DNA of 64,000 nucleotides from Caldilineaceae bacterium. GTDB taxonomy: Bacteria > Chloroflexota > Anaerolineae > Caldilineales > Caldilineaceae. The notes below the pieces were generated by a model. It was not told where the DNA came from, made no database searches, and was given only the letters and a program-made list of their open reading frames with translations. A program made the translations under genes and the position numbers. Location: contig JAPKMW010000066.1 of NCBI GenBank assembly GCA_026645575.1, forward strand, positions 1-64,000, written 5' to 3'. Numbering within the stretch: the first letter of the stretch is position 1; every line of letters starts with the position of its first letter. Positions 6,411-15,137 of the stretch are shown here, piece after piece.

Positions 6411-9155
6411 CTATTTTTGCCTATTGAATTCCCGCAATAAAGCAGCAGCAGTCGTCCATAGATCCCCTGCTTTGCCACGCGCCCGGGCCGCGTCCGCCAC
6501 TGCCGGTGGCAACGTGGCTGCACAGGTCGCGATCTGTTTACCGACCAGATCCCAGCGCAATTGCGAAGTGGCGACCATAGGCAGATCGGCCAGGTGGGCA
6601 TAGAGTTCGACAGCCTGCTCTACTTCACCTTGATCGGCCATCAACAGGGCAATCCCTGCCAGGCCAAAGAAGAGCGGAACAGCGCCCTGGTTGGCGACTG
6701 CCCATTCCAACACTGTGATAAAGCGCTGCTGCGCGATGGCCGGCTTGCCTAACCCACGCGCCGCGTAGCCTAAGTGACCGGTGGCAACGATCCAGCGCTC
6801 CACTTGTTGGGTCTGCTGACAAATTGCTGCGCTTTCGGTCGCCAACTGTTCTGCTTCACCATAGTTGCCCTCGACATTAGAGATGCAGGCCAGGACGCCC
6901 AGGATAAAGGCGAGTCCGCTTTGGTTGCCGGTACTGCGTGATTGAGCGATGTAGACTTCCAATTTCGTACGTGCGGTGTCATATTCGCCCAATTCTAGGT
7001 GGATAAGGCCAAGTGAGATGATTGACAAAGGCAGAACCAACTCTTCAAACAGGTTGGTACTTTTGGGGATCATGGGAAAAGCCATGCACAAGTGTTCTGC
7101 ATAAATCACCAATCCACCAAGCACAATCTGACCACGTGCAATTTTAGCGCGATCGGCAAAACATTCATAGAGCGTCAACATATGGACAACATCGCCCACA
7201 ATTTGGAACAAACATCGGCTGGCATCATACAATTGCCGATCCTGAGTGTAATAGCTGTGACAATAGACAATATCATCCATTTTCCAGAGTGCTGACTTTC
7301 CCCACTGGGCCTTTATCATCTCATAGAGCGCCACTACCTGTTGATAGCGCTTTGTATCTACTATTACTGTCGCTGGTGCATCGCATGGATGAGTCAGTTG
7401 AAAGCAAGCAGAAGTGCTTTGGTCTTGAGAATTTACAAAACCACAGGCAAGATTCACCAGCACCACCAAACTTTGTTGCAACAGTTGGCTAGCCTCGGTC
7501 AACCGTCCGGCAATGCGCGTAAAGACGCTTTGCCAGGCGAGGGCCGCAGCCAACACCCATTGCGCCGGTGGGGATGGCTGGGCGAGCCGTTGCAGTTTGT
7601 AGACCGTATTCCGATAAACAGTTTCCCCTTCCTGATAATGATTGCGCCACTCGTAGAACAAGCCCAAGCTATGGATCGCGCTGTCGAGTCGAGCGATCTG
7701 TTGCTGGTCAACAGCCCATTGCCAGGCGGTGCGGATATTGTCAAGCTCTAACGCCAGTTGTGTCAGGGCGGAATGTTGCGATGGCCCGTGCAGGCGAGTT
7801 TCCTGGTCCCTCAGCAAGTGGCAGTAAAAGGCACTGTGCTGATCACGCGTCGTACTTTCCAAGGTGGGTACTTGCGCCAGCCGTTCTGCCGCTGCTTGCC
7901 GAATCAACTCATGGAGATCACAGCGCTCCACCCCAGACCGCCCCTGTCGTTGGCGGCGTACCAGTGATTTATCGACCAACGTCAGCAAGAATTGGGGTGC
8001 GGCGCCCGTCACTCCTTGTAGCGCATGGAAATCAAAGCTCCCACGAAAAACAGAAAGTTGAGCTAGCAAGGTCTGTTCGGCAACGGACAACAAGCGCCAA
8101 GAGTGATCAAAAGCGGCGCGCAGACTGCGTTGATAAACAGGGAGGTCAGCAGGACCGGCACTAAGCAGATCCAGACGCGTTCCTTGTAAACGCTCCAACA
8201 ACGTCGCCGGCGTAAAGATTGCCAGGTGAGCGGCACTCAACTCCAGCGCCAGCGGCAGACAATCAAGTGCAAGGCAAATAGCGCCAACCGTGGCTTTGTC
8301 TTGTGCAGTCAGGGTAAAATCGGGATCAACAGCCTGGACGCGTTGCACAAAGAGGGCGCGGGCCACCGGCAGATCGAGGGGCGGCACTAGAAAGCGTTGT
8401 TCAGCACGCAGATGTAACCGTTCACGGCTGGTCACCAGCACCCGCAGGCGCGGACAACCGGCTAGCAACTCCGCCACCAAGGGTGCCGTGGCGATCACTT
8501 GTTCAAAATTGTCCAGAAGCAGCAATAACTCTTTGTGGCGTAAAAAGGCCAGCAGCCGACTTAACGGCGGTTTGGGATTATTCTCGGTCAGTCCCAGCGC
8601 GCTTGTCAGCGCCGACGCCACGAAATCGGGGTCACTGACCGGCGCCAGCGGGACGAAATAGACGCCATCGGGGTGAAGCGGTTGTAGGGTGGCTGCCACC
8701 GCCAGCGCTAGGCGCGTCTTGCCCACACCCGGCGGCCCGACCAGAGTCAACAGCCGCCCTTGATGCCCCAGTAGGCGATCACAGAGCATCTTGACCGTCT
8801 GGTCACGGCCAATGAGGGGCGTCGGCGGTGTGGGCAAAGTGGTCAGTGCTTCCGGGTTCGTTGCTGTGATGACAATGCGCTGTTCACGCGTGACCGTAAG
8901 CGCGGTAGTTGGCGGTAAATCGCCTTGGGTGGCGGCGGCCAGTTCGAGCAGATGGGTCGCCAAGTGCGGTTCTTCTTGTAGGGCCAGCGCCGGCACAAAG
9001 TGTTGCAGTATGCTATGGACATCCGGACGGCGTGTGTTTTGTTCCAGGCTGGAAATAAACGAGACGCTATAGCCCACCGCCGCCGCCAGATCGGCTTGGG
9101 TCATCTGGGCGCGGCGGCGCAACTGTCGTAACAAGGCGCCAAAGGTTGTGGTCAT
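6411..9155 (-). CDS. XRE-family HTH / STAND (NB-ARC) ATPase / TPR regulator
   Basis: The 914-residue protein begins with an XRE helix-turn-helix (residues 4-60, MTQADLAAAVGYSVSFISSLE). A STAND ATPase core follows: LIGRDQ lead-in at 114, Walker A GPPGVGKT at 140-147, Walker B LLLLDNFE near 211-218, a VLVTSRERL sensor, and CLPLALEL as the GLPL-like motif. The C-terminal half is helical repeats of TPR type. Such proteins couple ligand-induced nucleotide exchange to promoter binding, often controlling nearby genes. I placed the start at 9155 because the HTH begins there and GAGGTG precedes it. A promoter is visible at 9254-9282. It faces away from the DinB-like gene, so the gap is a divergent control region. 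Confidence 0.85.
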   Translation of the reverse strand: MTTTFGALLRQLRRRAQMTQADLAAAVGYSVSFISSLEQNTRRPDVHSILQHFVPALALQEEPHLATHLLELAAATQGDLPPTTALTVTREQRIVITATNPEALTTLPTPPTPLIGRDQTVKMLCDRLLGHQGRLLTLVGPPGVGKTRLALAVAATLQPLHPDGVYFVPLAPVSDPDFVASALTSALGLTENNPKPPLSRLLAFLRHKELLLLLDNFEQVIATAPLVAELLAGCPRLRVLVTSRERLHLRAEQRFLVPPLDLPVARALFVQRVQAVDPDFTLTAQDKATVGAICLALDCLPLALELSAAHLAIFTPATLLERLQGTRLDLLSAGPADLPVYQRSLRAAFDHSWRLLSVAEQTLLAQLSVFRGSFDFHALQGVTGAAPQFLLTLVDKSLVRRQRQGRSGVERCDLHELIRQAAAERLAQVPTLESTTRDQHSAFYCHLLRDQETRLHGPSQHSALTQLALELDNIRTAWQWAVDQQQIARLDSAIHSLGLFYEWRNHYQEGETVYRNTVYKLQRLAQPSPPAQWVLAAALAWQSVFTRIAGRLTEASQLLQQSLVVLVNLACGFVNSQDQSTSACFQLTHPCDAPATVIVDTKRYQQVVALYEMIKAQWGKSALWKMDDIVYCHSYYTQDRQLYDASRCLFQIVGDVVHMLTLYECFADRAKIARGQIVLGGLVIYAEHLCMAFPMIPKSTNLFEELVLPLSIISLGLIHLELGEYDTARTKLEVYIAQSRSTGNQSGLAFILGVLACISNVEGNYGEAEQLATESAAICQQTQQVERWIVATGHLGYAARGLGKPAIAQQRFITVLEWAVANQGAVPLFFGLAGIALLMADQGEVEQAVELYAHLADLPMVATSQLRWDLVGKQIATCAATLPPAVADAARARGKAGDLWTTAAALLREFNRQK

Positions 9156-9253
9156 GGAGGTGACACCTCTACAGAATAGGCGTAGGCAACGAACCAATGT
9201 CGAGAAAGCGGACTGACGCAATCGCTAGGCCCAGAGCAGCGTACACTGACGCG

Positions 9254-9282
9254 ATTGTACCATAGGGTTCCGACGAACGCAA
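9254..9282 (-). promoter_or_regulatory. Sigma70-type promoter of the XRE-STAND gene
   Basis: Read on the minus strand, TTGCGT (-35) and TACAAT (-10) are separated by exactly 17 bases, giving a leader of about 90 bases to the ATG at 9155. The 28-bp element at 9289 lies directly upstream of the -35. The remaining sequence of the 365-base gap holds the direct repeats at 9431-9450 and nothing else I recognise. Confidence 0.55.
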
Positions 9283-9288
9283 TCGAAT

Positions 9289-9316
9289 TTTGTGTAATTT
9301 TGTGGAAAAAGCGGTT
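9289..9316 (-). promoter_or_regulatory. 28-bp A/T-rich element, second copy
   Basis: TTTGTGTA, A, TTTTGTG, G, AAAAAGCGGTT on the plus strand matches 419-446 with three mismatches. It contains AATTTTGTG twice, with starts 10 bases apart (9286 and 9296), so a protein would meet the same helix face twice. Its place beside the -35 suits an activator or autoregulator site. Confidence 0.4.
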
Positions 9317-9430
9317 TGCTTGGGTCGGCCCACCAAGTACACTGTCCCCATGAGGCAACATGGGATTCCGGTTGGGGTCGAAGGCAACTTTGGCACTTTG
9401 ACAAGGTGTCGATTATAGTTCATCACCATA

Positions 9431-9450
9431 ACCTGTAACAAACCTGTAAC
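9431..9450 (+). promoter_or_regulatory. Direct repeat ACCTGTAAC with 11-bp period
   Basis: ACCTGTAAC occurs at 9431-9439 and 9442-9450, one helical turn apart, about 70 bases before the DinB-like start. The same TGTAAC core forms a dyad upstream of the gene at 33279. A common regulator is possible. Confidence 0.35.
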
Positions 9451-9520
9451 GATTCCGCCGAAGGAGTCGGCAGCCCGCATCGTTACCACAACCTTATCGA
9501 CAACAACCAGGAGGTGAATG

Positions 9521-9997
9521 ATGAACAGTGCATGGATATCCTTCAAGGCCGAAGTGATTGCCCAATACCAGGAACAGAAGCAGATGGCGGAGACAGCGTT
9601 CGGTCGCGTCGATGATGCCACCTTCTTTGCCCGTGTGCAAGAAGGCGGCGACGATCACACCAATAGCATTGCGATTTTGGTCAAGCACCTCAGCGGCAAC
9701 TTACTCTCGCGCTGGACCGATTTCTTGACCAGCGATGGCGAAAAAGCCGACCGCCAGCGCCCGCGCGAGTTTTTGCACGAGGAGAGCGACAATCGCGCCC
9801 AGATCATGGCACGGTGGGCAGAAGGCTGGCACCGCCTCTTCGCTACCCTTGACGCGCTGACGGAAGAGGACTTTACCAAAACGATCTACATCCGCGGTGA
9901 GGCGCATAGCGTGGTCAAAGCTATCTTCCGTAACCTGCTCCACGCCACCCATCACATCGGGCAGATTGATCTGTTGGCGACAGTATTACAGAAATAA
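9521..9997 (+). CDS. DinB/DUF1572-family protein
   Basis: The 158-residue four-helix protein shows the spaced histidines expected of DinB-like putative metalloenzymes: NSIAILVKHLSGN near the N-terminal third and LLHATHHIGQIDLL near the end. The H-x3-H pattern in HATHHIGQ matches DUF1572. Relatives include bacillithiol S-transferases and thiol-dependent hydrolases, but the activity of this one cannot be stated. AGGAGGTG at 9509-9516 precedes two consecutive ATGs; the second has the better spacing. A kinase-like gene begins 43 bases downstream. Confidence 0.7.
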   Translation: MNSAWISFKAEVIAQYQEQKQMAETAFGRVDDATFFARVQEGGDDHTNSIAILVKHLSGNLLSRWTDFLTSDGEKADRQRPREFLHEESDNRAQIMARWAEGWHRLFATLDALTEEDFTKTIYIRGEAHSVVKAIFRNLLHATHHIGQIDLLATVLQK

Positions 9998-10040
9998 GAG
10001 TTTTACAGAAAGAGTTTTACAGAAAGAGAGGAGTCCCATC

Positions 10041-11405
10041 TTGAGCAGTGAACCCCAATGGCAGGACGTGATTGATCTGCTGATTCCCCACCCAACGCAG
10101 CGGCAACTGTTGGTGCAACAGGTTGACGGGCAGTGGCACTTACCCCGCGCCGCCATTGATCAACTATGGGATGGCCCCATCGGGCGGATCAATACGGCGG
10201 TGCAACGCGACTATGGCTTGGAAACCACAGTTGTGCGCCGGCTGGCTGAGGCGCGGGATGAAGCGCAACATCTGGCCTTCCACCTCTACTTCCTGGAGAA
10301 TCATCGCGCGGTCTGGACGAAGGGTGAAAACATACACTGGCTCGACTTGACCGCACTTGATCAAGTTGCATTGGCGCATCCCGACCATCGTCAGGCGTTA
10401 GCGCGCTTTTGCCAGGAAATTGAAGAGGGCGTCATCCCGGCCCACCCCCCGGCCCGACGCGCGCTTTGGGAACAACCGGGTTGGGTGCGCCCGACAGCCG
10501 CCTGGATCGAGGCGCAATTGAGCCAGTTGGGCAACCCGGCGACCGGGCCGGTGGAGCAAGTGAAACATTGGTTTCTTTCCGCCATCTTGCGCGTACCCAC
10601 GGCGCAGGGCTGGGTCTACTTCAAAGCCACCAATGGCTCGCCGTTGATGGTCAACGAAGCGATGCTCACCCAACGCTTGGCGCAGTTGTTCCCGGCGGTG
10701 ATGCCCCAACCACTGGCGATTGATGCGGAACGCGATTGGAGCTTGCTGGCTGACTTTGGCGCCGAGATCGGGTGGGGCGCGCCAGTAGAGATGCGGGAAG
10801 CGGCCTTGATCGCTTTTGCCCAGTTGCAAATGGCAAGCGCCCCCCAAGTGGACGAATTGCTGGCCCATGGCTGCATTGACCGTCGCTTGCCCAATCTGGT
10901 GGCAGAGATTGCGCCCTTGCTCAACGACCCACTGATGATGGCTATGATCGAACCGGCGCAACAACAGCGCTTATTGGCGGCGGCGCCCCGTCTGGCCGAA
11001 CTTTGCCAACAAATGGCCGCGTACAAGGTGCCGGCCACCTTGGTTCATGGTGATCTGCACATGAGCAACATTGCCCGGCGCACTGATCAGGCGGGGGAGC
11101 ATTTTGTCTTTTTTGACTGGTCTGATGCCTGTGTGGCCCATCCCTTTCTGGACATGATCGCCATCTTGCACGAGAAAGAGCCAACGCTGCAAAGCCGTCT
11201 ACGTGACGCGTACCTGGCCGTATGGACGCCCTATGAACCGATGGAACGGCTGCTGGAATTGTGGCAACTGGCCTACCCAATCTGTGCGCTCCACCAGGCC
11301 GTGAGCTACCGCTATATCGCCCACCATGTCGAAAGCGGTGGCAACCACCCCATGCTGGCCTGGGCCATGCCCTTTTGGTTCGGCAAGATTTTAGAAGCAG
11401 TGTAG
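10041..11405 (+). CDS. APH-type phosphotransferase with degenerate Nudix-like N-terminus
   Basis: The C-terminal kinase part has the catalytic loop LVHGDLHMSN (HGD from residue 336) and the metal-binding DWSD at 359-362, both diagnostic of aminoglycoside/choline kinase-like phosphotransferases. The first 120 residues look like a Nudix fold (RQLLVQQVDGQWHLPRAAID, then INTAVQRDYGLETTVVRRL) but lack the GX5EX7REUXEEXGU box, so hydrolysis is unlikely. GAGAGGAG at 10026-10033 points to a TTG start at 10041, since no in-frame ATG fits. At 454 residues it is longer than single-domain kinases because of the extra domain. The substrate is unknown. Confidence 0.75.
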   Translation: MSSEPQWQDVIDLLIPHPTQRQLLVQQVDGQWHLPRAAIDQLWDGPIGRINTAVQRDYGLETTVVRRLAEARDEAQHLAFHLYFLENHRAVWTKGENIHWLDLTALDQVALAHPDHRQALARFCQEIEEGVIPAHPPARRALWEQPGWVRPTAAWIEAQLSQLGNPATGPVEQVKHWFLSAILRVPTAQGWVYFKATNGSPLMVNEAMLTQRLAQLFPAVMPQPLAIDAERDWSLLADFGAEIGWGAPVEMREAALIAFAQLQMASAPQVDELLAHGCIDRRLPNLVAEIAPLLNDPLMMAMIEPAQQQRLLAAAPRLAELCQQMAAYKVPATLVHGDLHMSNIARRTDQAGEHFVFFDWSDACVAHPFLDMIAILHEKEPTLQSRLRDAYLAVWTPYEPMERLLELWQLAYPICALHQAVSYRYIAHHVESGGNHPMLAWAMPFWFGKILEAV

Positions 11406-11431
11406 CCAGTTCCAAAGCGGAGGAGAAAGTA

Positions 11432-12184
11432 ATGTTCGAACTGTTACCCGAAAACCGTACAGCCATCCATCCGCTCTTTGCCGACTATCCCTACTTACAG
11501 GGGCTTGTGCATGGCGTCCTGAGCGGCGCTTTTGGTCAAGCCTTTGCCGACCAGCCAGAGCGCGCTACGGTCGGCATGATCGGCACTCATGATTTTGTCT
11601 TTTTCGCCGGGGATGCTGCCAGTCCAACCGCGACTGCGATGCTCCAAAGTTGCCCGCCCGGCGCCTGGCTGATTGGACAGGACGTAACCTGGCACGAACG
11701 CTTTGGCGAACAGTGGACGCACTTGAAGCAGAAAGAGCGTTTCGCCTTCCAAGCACCTGCCGTCTGGAATCGGGAGCGGCTAATGGCCTTGCAGCATGAG
11801 TTGCCAATCGGCTATACACTCAAGCCGGTCACTGAAGCCGATGCAGCAGGCTTTGCGCAACTGTCTGCTTCGCTGGTTGACTTCACCGAGCAGGAACAAC
11901 CGACGATGGCGTACAGTGTCGGCTTTGGCATAGAAGTTGAAGGGCAATTTGTCGCCGGTTGCGCCGGCGCACCAGCAGGCGGCATGCTCGATTTTGAAAT
12001 CCAAACGGCGCTTGCGCACCGCCGGCGCGGTCTGGCCACAGCAGTGGCAGCGGCGATGATTCTGTACTGTCTCGACCATGAGTTAAAGCCCTGTTGGGAT
12101 GCCGCCAATGAGATGTCGGCGCGGCTAGCCGAGAAGGTTGGCTTTGTCGGACGTACCCGTTACAGCGCCTATCAGATTTTGTAG
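11432..12184 (+). CDS. GNAT acetyltransferase (GNAT_acetyltran family)
   Basis: This 250-residue protein has an N-terminal region ending in WLIGQDVTWHERF and a C-terminal GNAT core: FGIEVEGQFVAGCAG, then IQTALAHRRRGLATAVAAAMI, where RRRGLAT is the CoA-binding loop. The layout matches PF12746-type proteins, which resemble bacterial enzymes acting on small molecules. GGAGGA at 11420-11425 precedes the ATG. It follows the phosphotransferase by 26 bases and is probably in the same transcript. Confidence 0.7.
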   Translation: MFELLPENRTAIHPLFADYPYLQGLVHGVLSGAFGQAFADQPERATVGMIGTHDFVFFAGDAASPTATAMLQSCPPGAWLIGQDVTWHERFGEQWTHLKQKERFAFQAPAVWNRERLMALQHELPIGYTLKPVTEADAAGFAQLSASLVDFTEQEQPTMAYSVGFGIEVEGQFVAGCAGAPAGGMLDFEIQTALAHRRRGLATAVAAAMILYCLDHELKPCWDAANEMSARLAEKVGFVGRTRYSAYQIL

Positions 12185-12265
12185 AGCCACAGGGTTATTC
12201 TGTTGGACGACTTATGCTATACTGGTTGTATAAAACAGGCGCTACAACCACGAAAGGAGTCGGCC

Positions 12266-13147
12266 ATGACGCTGAAACCCACCCGCACCCTGGTCAGCTT
12301 TGATTGGGCCATGAAGAGTATTCTGCGCGACAAAGCCAACTTTGATGTGCTAGAAGGCTTTCTCACCACGCTGCTCAATCAGGAGATCAAGGTGCTTTCG
12401 TTATTGGAAAGCGAAACCAACGCCCAATTTGAATACGACAAGTTCAACCGCGTTGATCTGCTAGTGGAGGACGCACAAGGGGAACTGATCTTTATTGAAA
12501 TTCAACACAACCGCGAAACCCATTATCTGAAACGCCTGCTCTATGGCGCCTCCAAGCTGATTGTGGAAAACCTGCACTTGGGTGAATCGTTCGGCAATGT
12601 CAAGAAGGTAATTTCCATCTGTATTCTCTACTTCCTCCTTGGTGAAGGCAAGGAGGACTATTTATATCACGGCTGGACTGAATTCTATGGCGTCCATAGT
12701 AAGCAGCCCTTGCAACTTGCCCTCAATCCACCGCGTGGTCGCCGCCGCAAACGTCAGCTAGTTAGTGCGCGCACCTTTTATCCTGAATATTATTTGATCG
12801 AAGTGGAACGCTTTCAGAACATTATTCAAAATGGCATTGATGAATGGGTCTACTTCTTCAAAAATTCGGAAATTAAGGATGAGTTTCATTCCAAAAACAT
12901 TCAACAGGCACGGGAGAAGCTGGATGTATTGAAGATGAATGCTGAGGAACGGCGCGCCTATGAGGAATTCCTGGTCGCACGCGCCGCCCAAGATGACATC
13001 CTCCAAACGGCGCGCCTGGAAGGTGAACGTGACAAGGCATACCAGATTGCGCGTTCGATGCGGCAAGAAGGGTTAGAGCCGGCCATGATTGCCAAAATCA
13101 CCGGATTGAGTCTAGCCGAAATCGACGCTTTGCCAAAGGCAGAATAA
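12266..13147 (+). CDS. Rpn/PDDEXK_2 family nuclease
   Basis: The 293-residue protein carries the PD-(D/E)XK core of the Rpn (recombination-promoting nuclease, formerly putative transposase) family: D64 in NRVDLLVED, E78 and Q80 in LIFIEIQHN, the E-x-Q form typical of this group. The C-terminal tail (EGERDKAYQIARSMRQEGL, then ITGLSLAEIDAL) is the usual Rpn helical end. Rpn proteins cleave DNA and are often mobile or phase-variable. AAAGGAG at 12253-12259 fixes the ATG. The tam-like gene starts 34 bases after its stop. Confidence 0.85.
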   Translation: MTLKPTRTLVSFDWAMKSILRDKANFDVLEGFLTTLLNQEIKVLSLLESETNAQFEYDKFNRVDLLVEDAQGELIFIEIQHNRETHYLKRLLYGASKLIVENLHLGESFGNVKKVISICILYFLLGEGKEDYLYHGWTEFYGVHSKQPLQLALNPPRGRRRKRQLVSARTFYPEYYLIEVERFQNIIQNGIDEWVYFFKNSEIKDEFHSKNIQQAREKLDVLKMNAEERRAYEEFLVARAAQDDILQTARLEGERDKAYQIARSMRQEGLEPAMIAKITGLSLAEIDALPKAE

Positions 13148-13181
13148 GTTTCCTATGAATCAAGAAACGGAAGGGAAAAAG

Positions 13182-14003
13182 ATGTCATCGCAAACGCATC
13201 AAGGGCGACTGGCCGGGACACGCTGGGATCCGAACCAATACCTCAAGTTTGCCGACCACCGGTTGCGACCCGCGCTGGAACTGCTCGACCGCGTCCCGCT
13301 CGAATCGCCGCAGGTGATCTACGACTTGGGGTGTGGCACGGGGCAGATCACCCGCCTGCTTGCCGAGCAGTGGCCGGCAGCAAAGGTCTACGGCCTCGAC
13401 AATTCACCGGAGATGTTGGCCAAAGCCGGCGCTGAACCCAGCCCAGTGCAATGGATCGAGGCGGACATCCAAACGTGGACGCCGGACGAAGCGCCCGATC
13501 TGATCTATTCCAACGCCACGTTGCAATGGGTGGACGGTCATCAGGAACTCTTCCCGCGCCTGCTCCGCTGTTTGCAACCCGGCGGTGTGCTGGCAGTGCA
13601 GATGCCGCTCAGTTGGGGCGCGCCGTCGCACCGGCTTATGCGCGAAACCTTAGCGAATGGCGGTGCAGATGGCAGCACGCTTGGCACCGAAGAACTCCGG
13701 CAAGGCGTAGCGCGCAAATGGGTCGAGGACGCCGCGGTCTACTATGATCTGTTAGAGGAAGCCAGCGCCAGCGTTGACATTTGGGAAACTGAATATCTAC
13801 AGATTCTTACCGGGGATGACCCCGTACTCGAATGGGTCAAGGGTACTGGGCTACGACCAATTCTGAACGCGCTCGGCGATCAAGAGCGGGCGCGCTATCT
13901 CACGGAATATGCACGGCGTCTACGTGTGGCGTACCCCGCCAGGGCCAACGGTCAAACCCTCTACCCCTTTCGCCGTTTGTTTATCGTGGCGAGCCGCGCA
14001 TGA
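13182..14003 (+). CDS. tam: Trans-aconitate 2-methyltransferase-like enzyme
   Basis: The 273-residue protein matches Tam along its length: TRWDPNQYLKFADHRLRPALELL at the N-terminus (residues 13-35), motif I YDLGCGTGQ at 47-55, VYGLDNSPEML, and the ATLQWVDGHQELFPRLL helix. Tam methylates trans-aconitate, which otherwise inhibits aconitase. The ATG at 13182 follows GGAAGGG; an earlier ATG at 13155 is replaced by ACG in the relic copy at 3431, so the later start is favoured. The symbol is by similarity only. Confidence 0.8.
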   Translation: MSSQTHQGRLAGTRWDPNQYLKFADHRLRPALELLDRVPLESPQVIYDLGCGTGQITRLLAEQWPAAKVYGLDNSPEMLAKAGAEPSPVQWIEADIQTWTPDEAPDLIYSNATLQWVDGHQELFPRLLRCLQPGGVLAVQMPLSWGAPSHRLMRETLANGGADGSTLGTEELRQGVARKWVEDAAVYYDLLEEASASVDIWETEYLQILTGDDPVLEWVKGTGLRPILNALGDQERARYLTEYARRLRVAYPARANGQTLYPFRRLFIVASRA

Positions 14004-14037
14004 AGTTAGCCAGTTTCAGTTGCGAAAGAGCGTTATC

Positions 14038-14111
14038 ACCGCTAAGGGCGCAAAGGTTTTTCTCTGGCGTTGCTTTGCGCTTCCTTTGCGCTCTTGGCGT
14101 CCTTGGCCGTG
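14038..14111. repeat. Imperfect inverted repeat before the amidase gene
   Basis: CGCTAAGGGCGCAAAG on the left is opposed by CTTTGCGCTCTTGGCG on the right, with CTTTGCGCTTCC inside. Similar CGCCAAGGCGCCAAGG-like words are common intergenic repeats in many bacteria. It lies in the 150-base gap between tam and the acetamidase gene. Confidence 0.4.
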
Positions 14112-14153
14112 GCGACCAGCGGACAGGTTTTAGTGAGCTTACAGGAGAGAATC

Positions 14154-15098
14154 ATGGCGCTCTACACGATTGAACCGACACTCGGCACGCTACATGGCAG
14201 CTTCTCCCGCGATCTCCCGCCGGTTCTCACCATCGACCCCGGCGACACGGTGCGCTATCGCACGCTGGATGCCGGTTGGAATGTGACCCGCCCCGCAGGG
14301 CCACACCCCAGCCAGTGGCAGCAGTTTCCGCAGCGTGACCCTGAACGAGACGGCGGGCATGCTTTGTGCGGCCCCATTGCCATACGGGGTGCGAAACCAG
14401 GCATGACCCTGGTCGTCCACATTGACGCCATTGAAACCGCCGACTGGGGTTGGAATGTGGGTCATGATTGGTGGGAAACGCGCAACGAGCCGGATTCACA
14501 CGATCCGATTGAATATTTCTTCTGGACAATTGACAAAGCGACTAACACGGCACGCAACCACCTGGGCCAGATCATCCCCATCAAGCCCTTTATGGGGGTG
14601 ATGGGAATGCCGCCGGACGAGGCAGGCTGGCATCCAACCGGGTCGCCGCGCATTTGGGGTGGCAATATGGATTGTAAAGAGTTGGTGGCGGGCAGCACCC
14701 TCTATCTGCCCATTGCGGTAGAAGGAGCGCTCTTTTCGGTGGGTGATGGTCATGCGGCGCAGGCGGATGGTGAAGTCAACGGCACCGGCATCGAATGCCC
14801 AATGGATCGCGTCGAATTGACCTTCGACCTACGCGCCGACCTGCCGCTGACCACGCCGCGCTCCCATACCCCGGCCGGGTGGGTCACGCTGGGCTTTGAC
14901 CCTGATCTCAATCACGCCTATTATAACGCCCTGTGGCCGATGATTGATCTGATGACTGAACTGTATGGCATCACTCGGCTGAACGCTTTGTCCCTCTCCA
15001 GTTTGATTGTAGAAATGCGGGTCACCCAGATGGTCAACGGGACGAATGGGGTTCATGCGCTGCTGCCGCATGGCGCGTATCAACGGGTAACAGGTTGA
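14154..15098 (+). CDS. Acetamidase/formamidase family hydrolase
   Basis: The 314-residue protein matches the FmdA/AmdA family: HGSFSRDLPPVLTIDPGDTV at the start, GHALCGPIAIRGAKPGMTL, NHLGQIIPIKPFMGVMGM, and the core WGGNMDCKEL leading into YLPIAVEGALFSVGDGHAAQ, where the conserved Asp/His bind the metal. These enzymes release ammonia from formamide, acetamide or related amides in the cytoplasm. CAGGAGAG at 14142-14149 selects the ATG at 14154; the frame is open upstream through the repeat but lacks family sequence there. It probably supplies nitrogen. Confidence 0.9.
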   Translation: MALYTIEPTLGTLHGSFSRDLPPVLTIDPGDTVRYRTLDAGWNVTRPAGPHPSQWQQFPQRDPERDGGHALCGPIAIRGAKPGMTLVVHIDAIETADWGWNVGHDWWETRNEPDSHDPIEYFFWTIDKATNTARNHLGQIIPIKPFMGVMGMPPDEAGWHPTGSPRIWGGNMDCKELVAGSTLYLPIAVEGALFSVGDGHAAQADGEVNGTGIECPMDRVELTFDLRADLPLTTPRSHTPAGWVTLGFDPDLNHAYYNALWPMIDLMTELYGITRLNALSLSSLIVEMRVTQMVNGTNGVHALLPHGAYQRVTG

Positions 15099-15137
15099 TC
15101 AAGCAAGGAGTCAGATTATAAGCGAGAAACGACTACT

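Noticed and set aside
7341..8164. Plus-strand open frames opposite the XRE-STAND gene
   Set aside because: They are shadows of the TPR and NB-ARC coding sequence.
9398..9419. Promoter TTGACA/TATAGT before the DinB-like gene
   Set aside because: Both hexamers are good, but the spacer is only 10 bases.
12266..13147. Insertion sequence based on the Rpn gene
   Set aside because: Although the family was once annotated as transposase, no terminal repeats or target duplications flank this gene.
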